Shown here one piece after another: positions 9,383 through 17,935 of a stretch of DNA of 64,000 bases. Positions within the stretch are counted from its first letter, which is position 1. Each line of letters starts with the position of its first letter. The position numbers and the translations under genes are program-made. Source of the DNA: Marinifilum breve. Its GTDB lineage: Bacteria; Bacteroidota; Bacteroidia; Bacteroidales; Marinifilaceae. Where the stretch lies: the NCBI RefSeq assembly GCF_003202155.1, contig NZ_QFLI01000004.1, forward strand, positions 372,001-436,000, given 5' to 3'. The notes below the pieces were generated by a model. It was not told where the DNA came from, did no database searches, and saw nothing but the letters and a program-made list of their open reading frames with translations.

Positions 9383-10255
9383 TTAATACAGATCCCTACT
9401 GTATTCTATTAATTCTGCTGCATTCTCATACTTTTTTGAAGCGTCTATCAACAAAAACTTCTTTTCCAAGTCGCCTAAAGCGCCAGCACTCGTGCAAACA
9501 CGCACATGATTTTCTCCAACCAATTCTGCACCATATTCAGCGGCAATATGTCCACAAACCAAACTGTTTAAAGGTTGATCCTTACGATCCGAACTTGCCA
9601 ACTCTAGCAGCTCGTCAACATATTTGTGGTATTGATCTCCAAACTGTTTTTCGTTGCCATTCATTAAAATATCCCACAAATAATCTCCTTTTTCAGTGTT
9701 CATAAAATCTGAACCAATCTGAGGATCATATTTTTTAATGTTCTCAATATGCTTTGTAAACTCATCTTGATGATTGAAATTCTTCAAGTAATCCAAATCG
9801 AATTTCTCATCTGCTCCATAACGATTCGAAGCTCCCGTGTGGTTGATTAAAACACCTCCCTGTGTGCGCAACATCAATGGCATATTCATAAAGAATTGCA
9901 TAACCACCTCTCTGCATTTCTGAATTCGATATTCAAACCAAGAAGTAAACTCCAAAGGACCTTTCGCCAATGGAATGTGGTAAATGTGAACAAACTCATG
10001 GTTCCCAAGCAAGCATATCACATCACTTTCGGGTTGATTGGCATTTAAGTCCATTAATTCTTCAATCATCTCAAGCGATTCATCCTTTTGCTTTCCGGGA
10101 TATGCATGAACCAAATCTCCTAAAAATACCAACAAATCAGCTTTTCCTTTCTTTTTAAGTTTCTGAAATGTTTTTAGTACCTGTCTGAAATCGTACCCGT
10201 TACCATGTAAATCAGACACAACCATTAACCTACCGCTTGAAATATCTCGAATCAT
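9383..10255 (-). CDS. Calcineurin-like metallophosphoesterase
   Basis: A 290-aa cytoplasmic protein (no signal peptide) with the full metallophosphoesterase motif series: SDLHGN (Asp15, His17), LGDLVH (Asp47), LLGNHEF, LINHTG and CGHIAAEYG. These residues bind the two metals of Ser/Thr-phosphatase-like and diadenosine-tetraphosphatase-like enzymes. The substrate cannot be read from the sequence. Monocistronic and convergent with the GH3 gene. Confidence 0.85.
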   Translation of the reverse strand: MIRDISSGRLMVVSDLHGNGYDFRQVLKTFQKLKKKGKADLLVFLGDLVHAYPGKQKDESLEMIEELMDLNANQPESDVICLLGNHEFVHIYHIPLAKGPLEFTSWFEYRIQKCREVVMQFFMNMPLMLRTQGGVLINHTGASNRYGADEKFDLDYLKNFNHQDEFTKHIENIKKYDPQIGSDFMNTEKGDYLWDILMNGNEKQFGDQYHKYVDELLELASSDRKDQPLNSLVCGHIAAEYGAELVGENHVRVCTSAGALGDLEKKFLLIDASKKYENAAELIEYSRDLY

Positions 10256-10359
10256 TTATTGAAAAATTAAATATCAATTGAGGGGCAAAAGTTCTATAAT
10301 TTTTATAAATTAAAAAAGTCTCAACTATTTTTATGTAGAATCTCTTAATACTTTTACTT

Positions 10360-10689
10360 ATGCTTGACAAATTACTTAAAAATACCAAAGATTATTTTTG
10401 GAGATTAAATCGTGATGGAGATGTTGTTCTTGGTAGTTCTGATATCGAGCCAAAAGCAAAAATTACTTTTACAATTACTAAAAAGTGGGTTAACGTTGCT
10501 CCTATTGTAGAAGATAGCCCTGGGAATTACATTGGTAAACCTGAGAACTTTATGAAGAAAAGTAAGGAATATGATTTAATAGTTGATCTGGTTAAGGCTG
10601 TTAAAACTTACTTGAAAGATGATCCTAAAATAGATCATGAAAAATGTCTTGATAACACCATGAAACTATTGCAAGATTATTATAGCTAA
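10360..10689 (+). CDS. Conserved-looking small protein of unknown function
   Basis: A 109-aa soluble protein with no signal peptide or membrane segment. It starts MLDKLLKNTKDYFWRLNRDG and ends in a lysine-rich helical part with one cysteine. I do not recognise the family. Its stop is 9 nt before the start of the redoxin-like gene, suggesting co-transcription, although one product is cytoplasmic and the other exported. Confidence 0.65.
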   Translation: MLDKLLKNTKDYFWRLNRDGDVVLGSSDIEPKAKITFTITKKWVNVAPIVEDSPGNYIGKPENFMKKSKEYDLIVDLVKAVKTYLKDDPKIDHEKCLDNTMKLLQDYYS

Positions 10690-10698
10690 TCCGATTTT

Positions 10699-11247
10699 AT
10701 GCTAAAATTCACATTATCAACCTTATTCTTCTTTGCTTTTATGTGCTCAAACCTGAGTGCCCAAACTGTAAAGAAACTTGAAATTGGAGATGAATTCCCT
10801 ACCATGCATGGTGAACTGCTTTCATCTAAGGAAATTAGTTTACCTGATCATTGTAGGGGAAAAGTTTCTTTATTAATTGTTGCTTTTAAAAGAGGAACCC
10901 AGCCACAAATTGATACCTGGACCAAACCAGTTATGAAGGAGTTCAGCATGTACGATGATTTCCGATTCATTGAAATCCCAATGATTAGTAAGTTCTATTC
11001 GTGGATTTCCAATTACATTGACAATGGCATGAGAAGGGGAATTGTTCCTTCTATGCACAAAAATGTGATGACCTACTACGGTCCGCTTTCCGATTATTAC
11101 AACTACTTTGGAGTAGAAGACAAGAAGTTGTGCTATGTATTCTTACTGGATAAGGAAGGCAAAATCCAATTTATGGATCAGGGGGAAAGTCAATCTCACA
11201 AGAGCATGTTGCTCATCGATAAAATCAAAAAGCTCCTAAACAAATAG
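10699..11247 (+). CDS. Exported redoxin-like protein without active cysteines (ATP10-like)
   Basis: 182 aa with signal peptide 1-21 (MLKFTLSTLFFFAFMCSNLSA). The mature part starts like redoxin/AhpC domains (LEIGDEFPTMHG), continues LLIVAFKRGTQPQIDTW, and ends with YVFLLDKEGKIQFMDQGE. There is no CXXC, so a thiol-redox activity is unlikely. The pattern (W after the strand, an early MR motif, then an LLDKEGKI strand) recalls the thioredoxin-fold ATP10 family; that likeness is by eye only. It probably acts in the periplasm. Confidence 0.6.
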   Translation: MLKFTLSTLFFFAFMCSNLSAQTVKKLEIGDEFPTMHGELLSSKEISLPDHCRGKVSLLIVAFKRGTQPQIDTWTKPVMKEFSMYDDFRFIEIPMISKFYSWISNYIDNGMRRGIVPSMHKNVMTYYGPLSDYYNYFGVEDKKLCYVFLLDKEGKIQFMDQGESQSHKSMLLIDKIKKLLNK

Positions 11248-11325
11248 TCCCACTTTTTATCTTTTTTGAATGATGTTTTTGAGAAGAAAACTTACTTTTA
11301 CGTTTTCAATCAAAAGACAAACAAA

Positions 11326-12360
11326 ATGAACAAGAGAGGATTTGCAAGCGATAACTTTTCTGGTGTTCTGCCTGAAGTTTTAGAAGCTATAAACGAAGCG
11401 AACCAAGGACATGTAATGGCATATGGTGGCGATCACTATACTGCTTCGGCCATTGAGAAATTCAAACAATTATTTGGTGAGAATATTGACGTTTATTTCG
11501 CATTCAACGGTACAGGAGCCAATGTAATTGGTTTATCTGTTTTAACGCAATCCTACCACTCTATTCTTTGTCCGGCGACTGCACATATCCAAGTTGATGA
11601 ATGTGGTGCTCCTGATAAATTTACAGGCTGTAAAGTTATTCCTATCGATACTCCAAACGGAAAATTGACTCCGGAATTAATCAAACCACAGTTGCACGGT
11701 TTTGGTTTCGAACATCACTCTCAACCAAAAGTAATTTCAATTACTCAATGTACCGAGTTGGGAACTGTTTACACTCCTGAAGAGGTGAAAGCTATTTGCG
11801 ATTTGGCCCACAAACATGATATGTATGTTCATATGGATGGTGCTCGTTTGGCAAATGCTGTTGTTAGTTTGGATGTAGATGTAAAAGAAATCACTACCAA
11901 TGCGGGAATTGATGTTCTAAGTTTTGGAGGTACCAAAAACGGAATGATGCTTGGCGAAGCTGTGGTTTTCTTCAATCCTGAATTATCGAAAAATGCCAAA
12001 TACATTCGCAAACAAAGCATGCAGCTTTGCTCTAAAATGAGATACATTGGAGCGCAATTCGATGCTATGCTTACCAATGAACTTTGGTTAAAGACAGCTC
12101 GTCATGCCAATGCAATGGCCAAACTTCTTAAAGATGAAGTGGAAAAAATTCCACAGGTTACCATTACGCAAGAAGTACAGACCAATGGTATTTGGGCCTT
12201 GATTCCTAAAGATAAAATTGAAAAGCTGCAAGAAGAATATTTCTTCTGGATTTGGGATGAGCATGCAGGTGAAGTTCGTTGGCTATGTTCTTTCGATACA
12301 ACTCAAGAAGACATTCTAGGTTTTGTAGAATTATTGAAAAATGAACTAAGTGCTAATTAA
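11326..12360 (+). CDS. ltaE: Low-specificity L-threonine aldolase / beta-eliminating lyase family
   Basis: A PLP fold-type I enzyme cleaving L-threonine or allo-threonine to glycine and acetaldehyde. The chosen ATG at 11326 gives 344 aa starting MNKRGFASDNFSGVLPEV, which aligns with the usual family start; the longer frame begins at a TTG (11266) and adds 20 atypical residues. Seen: FAFNGTGANVIGL (cofactor phosphate region), MDGARLANA and the Schiff-base lysine in SFGGTKNGMM (Lys204 of the short form). It probably works in cytosolic glycine/threonine metabolism. Exact specificity is not decidable here. Confidence 0.85.
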   Translation: MNKRGFASDNFSGVLPEVLEAINEANQGHVMAYGGDHYTASAIEKFKQLFGENIDVYFAFNGTGANVIGLSVLTQSYHSILCPATAHIQVDECGAPDKFTGCKVIPIDTPNGKLTPELIKPQLHGFGFEHHSQPKVISITQCTELGTVYTPEEVKAICDLAHKHDMYVHMDGARLANAVVSLDVDVKEITTNAGIDVLSFGGTKNGMMLGEAVVFFNPELSKNAKYIRKQSMQLCSKMRYIGAQFDAMLTNELWLKTARHANAMAKLLKDEVEKIPQVTITQEVQTNGIWALIPKDKIEKLQEEYFFWIWDEHAGEVRWLCSFDTTQEDILGFVELLKNELSAN

Positions 12361-12391
12361 GTAGCATTATATTATTACAATAATCAAGCTC

Positions 12392-12468
12392 TTGGCAATT
12401 AGCATTTAGCTATTGACTTATAAAGTCACAGCTAACAGCTGACAGCTGACAGCTAACAGCTAAAAATA
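12392..12468 (+). repeat. Heptanucleotide (7-bp) tandem array ending at the murB start codon
   Basis: Eleven consecutive 7-mers fill this stretch exactly: TTGGCAA, TTAGCAT, TTAGCTA, TTGACTT, ATAAAGT, CACAGCT, AACAGCT, GACAGCT, GACAGCT, AACAGCT and AAAAATA. The murB ATG follows directly at 12469. The last half is nearly perfect and the first half diverged. Because AGCT is self-complementary, the RNA can form alternative short hairpins in front of murB. Confidence 0.8.
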
Positions 12469-13482
12469 ATGGCTCAACTATTAGAAAATTACTCTCTAAA
12501 AAAACACAATACATTCGGCATTGAGGCAAAGGCCAAATATTTCTTTGAATTCGAAACCGAAGAAGAAATACAGGATTTCCTTCAGAAGAATGATATTATA
12601 GATACCGAATATATCATTTTAGGTGGCGGTAGCAATCTTCTCTTTACCGAAGACTTTGATGGATTGGTACTTCATCCAAATATTACAGGCATTGAATTGC
12701 TTGATGAAGATGAAGACTCTGTACTGTTGCGCGTAGGTTGTAACGAAGAGTGGGATGAATTTGTTGGATGGGCAGTTGATAACAATCTTTATGGTATCGA
12801 GAATCTATCTTTAATTCCAGGTAAGATTGGTGCTTCTCCAGTTCAGAATATCGGAGCTTATGGTGTTGAGGTAAGAGAGGTTATCGAGAATGTGGAAGCC
12901 ATCTCTATCGAAACCAAAGATGCAGTAATCTTTAGTAATGCGCACTGTGAGTTCGATTACCGCAATTCTGTGTTCAAGAACGAATACAAGAACCTTTTCA
13001 TCATTACTCATGTTCAGTTCCGATTAAAAAAGAAAGCTGATTTCAAAATCCATTACGGTGCAATACAAAAAGAACTGGAAGCATATAACGAAGTAAATCT
13101 GAAAAACATTCGCGAGGTAATTATTAAGATCCGTGAAAGTAAATTGCCCGATCCTGAAGAGTTGGGTAATGCTGGTAGCTTCTTCAAAAATCCGATTGTT
13201 GATAAGGAGAAAGCCGACAAACTAAAGTCGCAATACGAGAACATGCCAAGCTATGAAGTAAACGATATGGAAACCAAACTGGCTGCCGGTTGGTTAATTG
13301 AACAATGCGATTGGAAAGGCAAACGCTTTGGCGATGCAGGAGTTCACAAAGATCAGGCTTTGGTACTGGTAAACTATGGCAATGCCAATGGCAACGACAT
13401 CCTAAAACTAGCCAATGACATCCGTAAATCGGTAATGTTTAAATTTGGTGTGAAGTTGGAAATGGAAGTGAATGCGATATAG
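12469..13482 (+). CDS. murB: UDP-N-acetylenolpyruvoylglucosamine reductase
   Basis: A 337-aa FAD enzyme reducing UDP-GlcNAc-enolpyruvate to UDP-MurNAc in cytosolic peptidoglycan precursor synthesis. FAD-binding motifs are clear: LGGGSNLLF, then IPGKIGASPVQNIGAYG. The C-terminal domain has GNAGSFFKNP with the catalytic serine and KLAAGWLIEQ, and ends in a conserved helix (ILKLANDIRKSVMFKFG). The length fits the type I enzyme. The start codon directly abuts a heptanucleotide array, so no ordinary Shine-Dalgarno is visible. A palindromic terminator follows. Confidence 0.97.
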   Translation: MAQLLENYSLKKHNTFGIEAKAKYFFEFETEEEIQDFLQKNDIIDTEYIILGGGSNLLFTEDFDGLVLHPNITGIELLDEDEDSVLLRVGCNEEWDEFVGWAVDNNLYGIENLSLIPGKIGASPVQNIGAYGVEVREVIENVEAISIETKDAVIFSNAHCEFDYRNSVFKNEYKNLFIITHVQFRLKKKADFKIHYGAIQKELEAYNEVNLKNIREVIIKIRESKLPDPEELGNAGSFFKNPIVDKEKADKLKSQYENMPSYEVNDMETKLAAGWLIEQCDWKGKRFGDAGVHKDQALVLVNYGNANGNDILKLANDIRKSVMFKFGVKLEMEVNAI

Positions 13483-13517
13483 AAAATATCCTTCTCACAT
13501 AAAAATATAATAGTTAG

Positions 13518-13538
13518 AGCCAAGGCAATGCCTTGGCT
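13518..13538. terminator. Palindrome with GCAATGC centre between murB and mltG
   Basis: AGCCAAGGCA and TGCCTTGGCT flank a single central A. The segment sits between convergent stop codons and is followed on the plus strand by TTTACTTTT, so it probably ends murB. It shares its AAGGCAATGCCTT core with the palindrome at 61931-61957. Confidence 0.6.
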
Positions 13539-13551
13539 TTACTTTTATTCC

Positions 13552-14622
13552 CTATTTCATTATCCTTCTTCGATTCAATTCATTCTGATATTTTCTGGCG
13601 TTGCGATTGTGTTCGCGAAGTGTGCGTGCGAATACATGATATCCTGAAAAGTCAGGATTGGCGCAGAAATAAATATACCTGTGCTTTTCGTAGTTCAGAA
13701 CCGCATTTAAGCCCGAAATGGAAGATTGACGGATTGGTCCCGGAGGTAATCCTCTGTACTTATAAGTATTGTAAGGAGAATCTATTCTTTTGTGCTTGTT
13801 CAGTACTCTTTTGATGCTAAAATCACCCAAAGCAAATTTCAAAGTCGGATCAGCATCCAGCTTTATTTTCCTCTTTAGTCGGTTCATATACACCCCGGCA
13901 ACACGAGCCTTCTCATCTTTTTTAATGGTTTCCTCATCAACAATGGAAGCCAAAGTGCTGATCTCAACTGGCGACAATCCAATCTTTTCAGCCTTCTTTA
14001 ATCTATCGGCGTTCCAGAATCTTGAATACTCTTTGTACATCCTGTCCAAAAAGGCATTGGTATTGGTATTCCAATACAATTGGTAAGTATTTGGAATGAA
14101 CATGCCAATTACAGTTTCTGGTTTAAAGCCATATTTTGCAATCAGTTTTTCATCGCGTAAAGCGGTTAACAAACTAATGGAATCGGCCTCGATTTGCCTA
14201 GCTATTTTCCCTGCAAAATCCTCAAGGGTTCTGGTGTTGTTAAAGGTCAATTGAATTGGAGCCTGCACTCCTGATCTTAGCAAATTTACCAAGTCGTTAT
14301 TGCTCATTTTATCCTTAATCAAAAATCGACCAGCATGAATGTGATGCGAAAAATTCTTCTTGTTCATTACCCATTCCAAAGAGCTTGAATTTTTCAACCA
14401 CCCCTGCTCTTCCAATAAAGCAATTACCTGTTCTTGCTTTGCCGAACTTGGGATATACAAATACGCAGTAGCCTCTCCTTTTAAGTCAATATTTTGTGAG
14501 AAAATTCTTGTGTAAAGGTTAAAAAGAATGACTCCTGCTACAATCAAGATCAACATCACAGAAATCAGGAATATTCTTATTGTTTTAGAACGAATGTTTT
14601 TTAATCGCAAAAAGTTTATCAT
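13552..14622 (-). CDS. mltG: Endolytic murein transglycosylase
   Basis: A 356-aa inner-membrane enzyme of the YceG family that cuts nascent glycan strands and so limits their length. One N-terminal membrane helix lies at about 16-38, followed by a LysM-like part and the catalytic domain: FIPNTYQLYW, LASIVDEETI (probable catalytic Glu231), VYMNRLKRKIKLDADPT, YNTYKYRGLPPGPI. The family usually has ASIVEKET, so Asp229 and Glu230 vary while the Glu before Thr is kept. Convergent with murB; both act on cell wall. Confidence 0.93.
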   Translation of the reverse strand: MINFLRLKNIRSKTIRIFLISVMLILIVAGVILFNLYTRIFSQNIDLKGEATAYLYIPSSAKQEQVIALLEEQGWLKNSSSLEWVMNKKNFSHHIHAGRFLIKDKMSNNDLVNLLRSGVQAPIQLTFNNTRTLEDFAGKIARQIEADSISLLTALRDEKLIAKYGFKPETVIGMFIPNTYQLYWNTNTNAFLDRMYKEYSRFWNADRLKKAEKIGLSPVEISTLASIVDEETIKKDEKARVAGVYMNRLKRKIKLDADPTLKFALGDFSIKRVLNKHKRIDSPYNTYKYRGLPPGPIRQSSISGLNAVLNYEKHRYIYFCANPDFSGYHVFARTLREHNRNARKYQNELNRRRIMK

Positions 14623-15145
14623 TGCTTAGGGTTTGATTATACATGCTAAGTTCGCAAAAATAAAAGAAAAATAAATGATTTGTAATAGTTTCTATTATTA
14701 CATCTTTTTATAACATTCGCAAAGAAAGCATTAATGCTGTCTCTACACCAATTACATACAATATTGGAAAATATAAAGCATTCCCTTGGATTTATATTTC
14801 ACACCTTAAATACACAATTGGGATAAGTTATAATTCTAACAACTTATCTTTAGTATCATGTAAATCATCTTGATACTTCATTTCCGCGTTAAACCACCTC
14901 ATTCTATCTTTCTCCTCAAGGAGAAAAGAACTCAACTTCGATGAATTCTTCTGTTTTTGTACTATGATTTAAAGTTCGGAGTACGAACAATGCCATCTTT
15001 GATAGCATGTAAATCACCTTTATACTTCATTTAGATACAGTTCTCTGTTTACTGCTCATTATGAATTGTTAATTGTTCACTGATAACTGTTCACTGCTAA
15101 TTGATAATTGTTATATTTGAATCACACAATTTTAAACTTACACAC
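14623..15145. other. Intergenic region with a dispersed direct repeat and a heptamer array
   Basis: No gene or tRNA is visible. A 38-bp element occurs twice, at 14846-14883 and 14995-15032, with 33 identities; both copies contain CATGTAAATCA and end ATACTTCATTT. A 7-bp array follows at 15051-15113. The rest is AT-rich with no feature I can support. Confidence 0.6.
15051..15113 (+). repeat. Heptanucleotide tandem array upstream of the M14 gene
   Basis: Nine in-register 7-mers: ACTGCTC, ATTATGA, ATTGTTA, ATTGTTC, ACTGATA, ACTGTTC, ACTGCTA, ATTGATA, ATTGTTA. The consensus is roughly AYTGNTM. It ends 32 bp before the ATG at 15146. It has the same period as the array before murB but a different sequence. 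Confidence 0.75.
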
Positions 15146-16273
15146 ATGAACATCTCATCGAATTTCGATAGTGGCAAAATAGAGGTAATTGAAGCTCTTG
15201 ATCCACAAAACATTCAGTTGCGAATTCCAAACGATACAAACTCAGAGCATTTCCAGTGGTTCCATTTCCGTTTATCAGGAATGCAGGAACAAGCTGTAAA
15301 AATGACAATTCAGAATGCAAGCGAAGCTTCTTATCCTGAAGGATATCAGGAATACTATGCGGTTGCTTCTTACGATCGTGAGTACTGGTTTAGAGTTCCT
15401 ACTTTTTACAATGGCAAAGAGTTAACAATTGAGCATACGCCTGAATTCAACTCGGTTTACTATGCTTACTTTGCTCCTTACACTTATGAGCAACATTTGG
15501 ATTTGGTTCACAACGCACAAATGTCGCAGGAATGCGAATTGGTATCAATTGGTAAAACTGTTGAAGGCAAAGACATCGATATGCTAATTGTTGGTGAGCC
15601 AGATGAGAACAAAAAGAAAATTTGGGTAATTGCTCGTCAGCATCCAGGTGAAAGTATGGCTGAATGGTTCATGCAAGGATTATTGGGCAAGTTATTGGAT
15701 GAAGATGATGCTGTTGCCAGAACATTGCTAAACAAAGCGGTTTTCTACATTGTTCCTAACATGAATATCGACGGTAGTATTGCCGGTAACCTTCGTGTAA
15801 ACACCAAAGGATTCAACTACAACCGCGAGTGGGCAGAGCCTAGCATCGAAGACAGTCCAGAGGTATTCCATGTCCGTAACTTAATGGATGAGTATGGTTG
15901 CGATTTGAATCTTGACATCCATGGAGATGAAGCATTGCCTTACAACTTTATTTCTGGTATTGAAGGAATTCCTTCTTTTGATGAAAGATTAAAAAATTTA
16001 ACAGAAAATTTCATCGACACTTGGATGGCTACCTGTCCTGATTTTCAAGACACTCACGGCTATCCTAAGAACGAACCTGGCAAAGGAAACTTAGCAATCT
16101 GCTCAAAACACATTGGGGAACGATTTAAATGTTTATCTTTGACAATCGAAATGCCATTTAAGGACAATAATGATTTACCAGAACCTGAATGTGGTTGGTC
16201 ACCAGACCGTAGTATTTTACTAGGAGAATCAGTTCTTCAACCAATTATGAAGGTAGTAGATCACTTAAGATAA
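15146..16273 (+). CDS. M14-family zinc carboxypeptidase (cytosolic carboxypeptidase-like)
   Basis: 375 aa from the ATG at 15146; a TTG at 15101 extends the frame into the heptamer array and is rejected. The N-terminal beta-sandwich of the CCP-like subfamily is followed by the catalytic domain. Zinc ligands are His166 and Glu169 (RQHPGES) and His259 (DIHGDEA); the catalytic Glu335 lies in TIEMPFKD. Substrate-binding NTKGFNYNREW is also present. No signal peptide, so cytosolic. Bacterial relatives remove C-terminal residues from peptides, but the substrate is unknown. A terminator follows. Confidence 0.88.
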   Translation: MNISSNFDSGKIEVIEALDPQNIQLRIPNDTNSEHFQWFHFRLSGMQEQAVKMTIQNASEASYPEGYQEYYAVASYDREYWFRVPTFYNGKELTIEHTPEFNSVYYAYFAPYTYEQHLDLVHNAQMSQECELVSIGKTVEGKDIDMLIVGEPDENKKKIWVIARQHPGESMAEWFMQGLLGKLLDEDDAVARTLLNKAVFYIVPNMNIDGSIAGNLRVNTKGFNYNREWAEPSIEDSPEVFHVRNLMDEYGCDLNLDIHGDEALPYNFISGIEGIPSFDERLKNLTENFIDTWMATCPDFQDTHGYPKNEPGKGNLAICSKHIGERFKCLSLTIEMPFKDNNDLPEPECGWSPDRSILLGESVLQPIMKVVDHLR

Positions 16274-16312
16274 GATATTAAAGATTATACTTCTAAGTAT
16301 ATTACTCGAAAG

Positions 16313-16348
16313 GCCCATACTCAAGCTTCCGTGAGCGTGGGCTTTTTT
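16313..16348 (+). terminator. Intrinsic terminator after the M14 gene
   Basis: An 11-bp stem with one mismatch and one wobble (GCCCATACTCA with TGAGCGTGGGC), followed by TTTTTT. Confidence 0.85.
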
Positions 16349-16417
16349 ATTTTTTAACTTTTTCGGGCCCAATTCTTGTAATCTTTTTTCATATTTTTAA
16401 ACAGAAAGCAGAAAAAT

Positions 16418-17395
16418 ATGAGATTATACAAATACATACTCGGCTTAATCCTATTCTTTTCACTTGCTTCGGCAAATGCGCAAAACTTAAGCAGAGTCGA
16501 TCAGGTAGTGGGAGGATATCCTGCTAACTTTTCTTCTACCGAGGAGCTTGCTCTTAAAATTACACGCGATTTTTCGACAGATTTGGAGAAAGCAAGAGCC
16601 GCCTATACCTGGATTGCATTGCATGTTGCTTATGATACCAAAGCTTTGGGAAAACCTCAAAGAGTGCGCTTTTCCTATCGCTCACAAGAAGAGCTGGAAG
16701 CCAAAAAGAAACAGTTCCGAGCAGATTTGGCCCTAAAAACTTTAAAAAGGCGCAAGGCTTTGTGCGAAGGATACTCTACCCTATTTCAGAACTTGTGTCG
16801 CCACATGAATATGGAATGCGAAATTGTTTCGGGTACTGCTCGTAGAATGATTTCCGAGATAGGTCGAGAAAACTTACCATCGAATCACGCATGGAATGCA
16901 GTAAAAATAAATAAAAGCTGGCAATTGATTGATGCTACCTGGGCTGCCGGATGGGTAGATTATTCAAAAATGAAATTCAACAAGGAATTTTCATCGGCTT
17001 ACTTTGCCTCTGATCCCGATGAGTTTGCCATGAAACATCTGCCCGACGACAACAAATGGCTTCTCGCCAGCAAGATAAAAAGCAAGGCCGAATTTGCGGC
17101 TCAAGCCATGCCTTTTAAAGCCTTTTTAGGTAGAAATATTAAGCTAATTTCCCCACAAAAAGGAATGGTAAGCATTGTAAAATCTTCTGGTCTTCAATTT
17201 CTTTTGCAAAATGTACCACCTAATACCGAAGTGGCCTACCATTTTAAGAAAGAGAAGTATGGACAAAAAGTAAAGTCTGTTTCCAAAGCTGACACCTTAG
17301 GCTTTACCATTTATCCGAATGCAAAAGGACGTGATGAACTGGTAATTTACTTTAATGGAGTACCAGCACTTGGGTACAAGGTACATGTGAAGTAA
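16418..17395 (+). CDS. Exported transglutaminase-like domain protein
   Basis: 325 aa with signal peptide 1-21 (ends ANA|Q). The transglutaminase-like core has the Cys-His-Asp triad: Cys116 (RRKALCEGYS), His157 (SNHAWNAVKI) and Asp172 (LIDATWAAG). The C-terminal third, about 215-325, looks like a beta-sandwich. Such periplasmic proteins can act as cysteine proteases or peptide-modifying enzymes; the reaction is unknown. No partner gene is adjacent. A 21-bp tandem array begins 27 bp after the stop. Confidence 0.82.
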   Translation: MRLYKYILGLILFFSLASANAQNLSRVDQVVGGYPANFSSTEELALKITRDFSTDLEKARAAYTWIALHVAYDTKALGKPQRVRFSYRSQEELEAKKKQFRADLALKTLKRRKALCEGYSTLFQNLCRHMNMECEIVSGTARRMISEIGRENLPSNHAWNAVKINKSWQLIDATWAAGWVDYSKMKFNKEFSSAYFASDPDEFAMKHLPDDNKWLLASKIKSKAEFAAQAMPFKAFLGRNIKLISPQKGMVSIVKSSGLQFLLQNVPPNTEVAYHFKKEKYGQKVKSVSKADTLGFTIYPNAKGRDELVIYFNGVPALGYKVHVK

Positions 17396-17422
17396 GTATT
17401 TCATTTTCTATCTCTTGTTGGT

Positions 17423-17611
17423 CTTAGCCAAAGGCTTGTCGTTCTTAGCCAAAGGCTTGTCGTTCTTAGCCAATGTCTTTCCGACCTTAGCCAATGACGT
17501 TCCGGCCTTAGCCAATGTCTTTCCGACCTTAGCCAATGTCATTCCGACCTTAGCCAATGTCATTCCGGCCTTAGCCAATGACGTTCCGGCTTTAGCCAAA
17601 GACTTGTCACC
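17423..17611. repeat. 21-bp tandem array A (nine units)
   Basis: Nine exact-length 21-bp units start at 17423, 17444 and so on to 17591. Each begins CTTAGCCAA (last one TTTAGCCAA); the other 12 bases vary by a few substitutions, for example TGTCTTTCCGAC, TGACGTTCCGGC and AGGCTTGTCGTT. It is more GC-rich than its surroundings and sits between two convergent genes. Both strands stay open in some frames because 21 is a multiple of three, but no credible start or ribosome site is present, so I do not call a gene. Confidence 0.9.
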
Positions 17612-17935
17612 CCTATTCTATCATTCCGCGCCTTTGGAATGCCTTAAAGTACCAGCAACAATTCATAAACTAGCGTCAGCACTGCTTAAACTTGCAGCTA
17701 CAAGTAGTATAAGAGTATGAGTAGATTAAAGAGGTAGAGCAATGAACTTTAGAATTTTAACAACAATGTTCAATGTGGTATATATGCGTCGCATAGGAAT
17801 TACGCATTGACTTGGGAAAGTAACATGTAAATTAAAAAGCTTTCCCCCGTAGGAGAAAGCTTCTAATTATATCTTTTAAATTGTTACATCAAACAATTTA
17901 TTTTCACATCCAGACGCAAAGCCTTGCGTCTTTAC
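17612..17935. other. Intergenic region with the ndpA-side terminators
   Basis: No gene. On the minus strand a hairpin AAGCTTTC/GAAAGCTT (arms 17837-17844 and 17855-17862) followed by a T-run can end the nucleoid-protein gene. A second hairpin closer to its stop has arms AGACGCAA (17912-17919) and TTGCGTCT (17924-17931). Confidence 0.6.

Noticed and set aside
11266-11325. N-terminal extension of the threonine-aldolase-like gene from a TTG
   Set aside because: The ATG at 11326 fits the family start; the extension has no homologous character.
15101-15145. TTG-initiated extension of the M14 gene
   Set aside because: It would translate the heptamer array; ATG 15146 gives a normal N-terminus.
14623-15145. 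tRNA or other RNA gene in the gene-poor region
   Set aside because: No cloverleaf arms, no CCA end and no T-loop GTTCRANNC-like sequence in a proper context were found by eye.
17408-17720. Open frames on both strands over array A (LAK- and LAN-type heptapeptide repeats)
   Set aside because: Openness is explained by the 3n repeat; no start signals and both strands are equally open.
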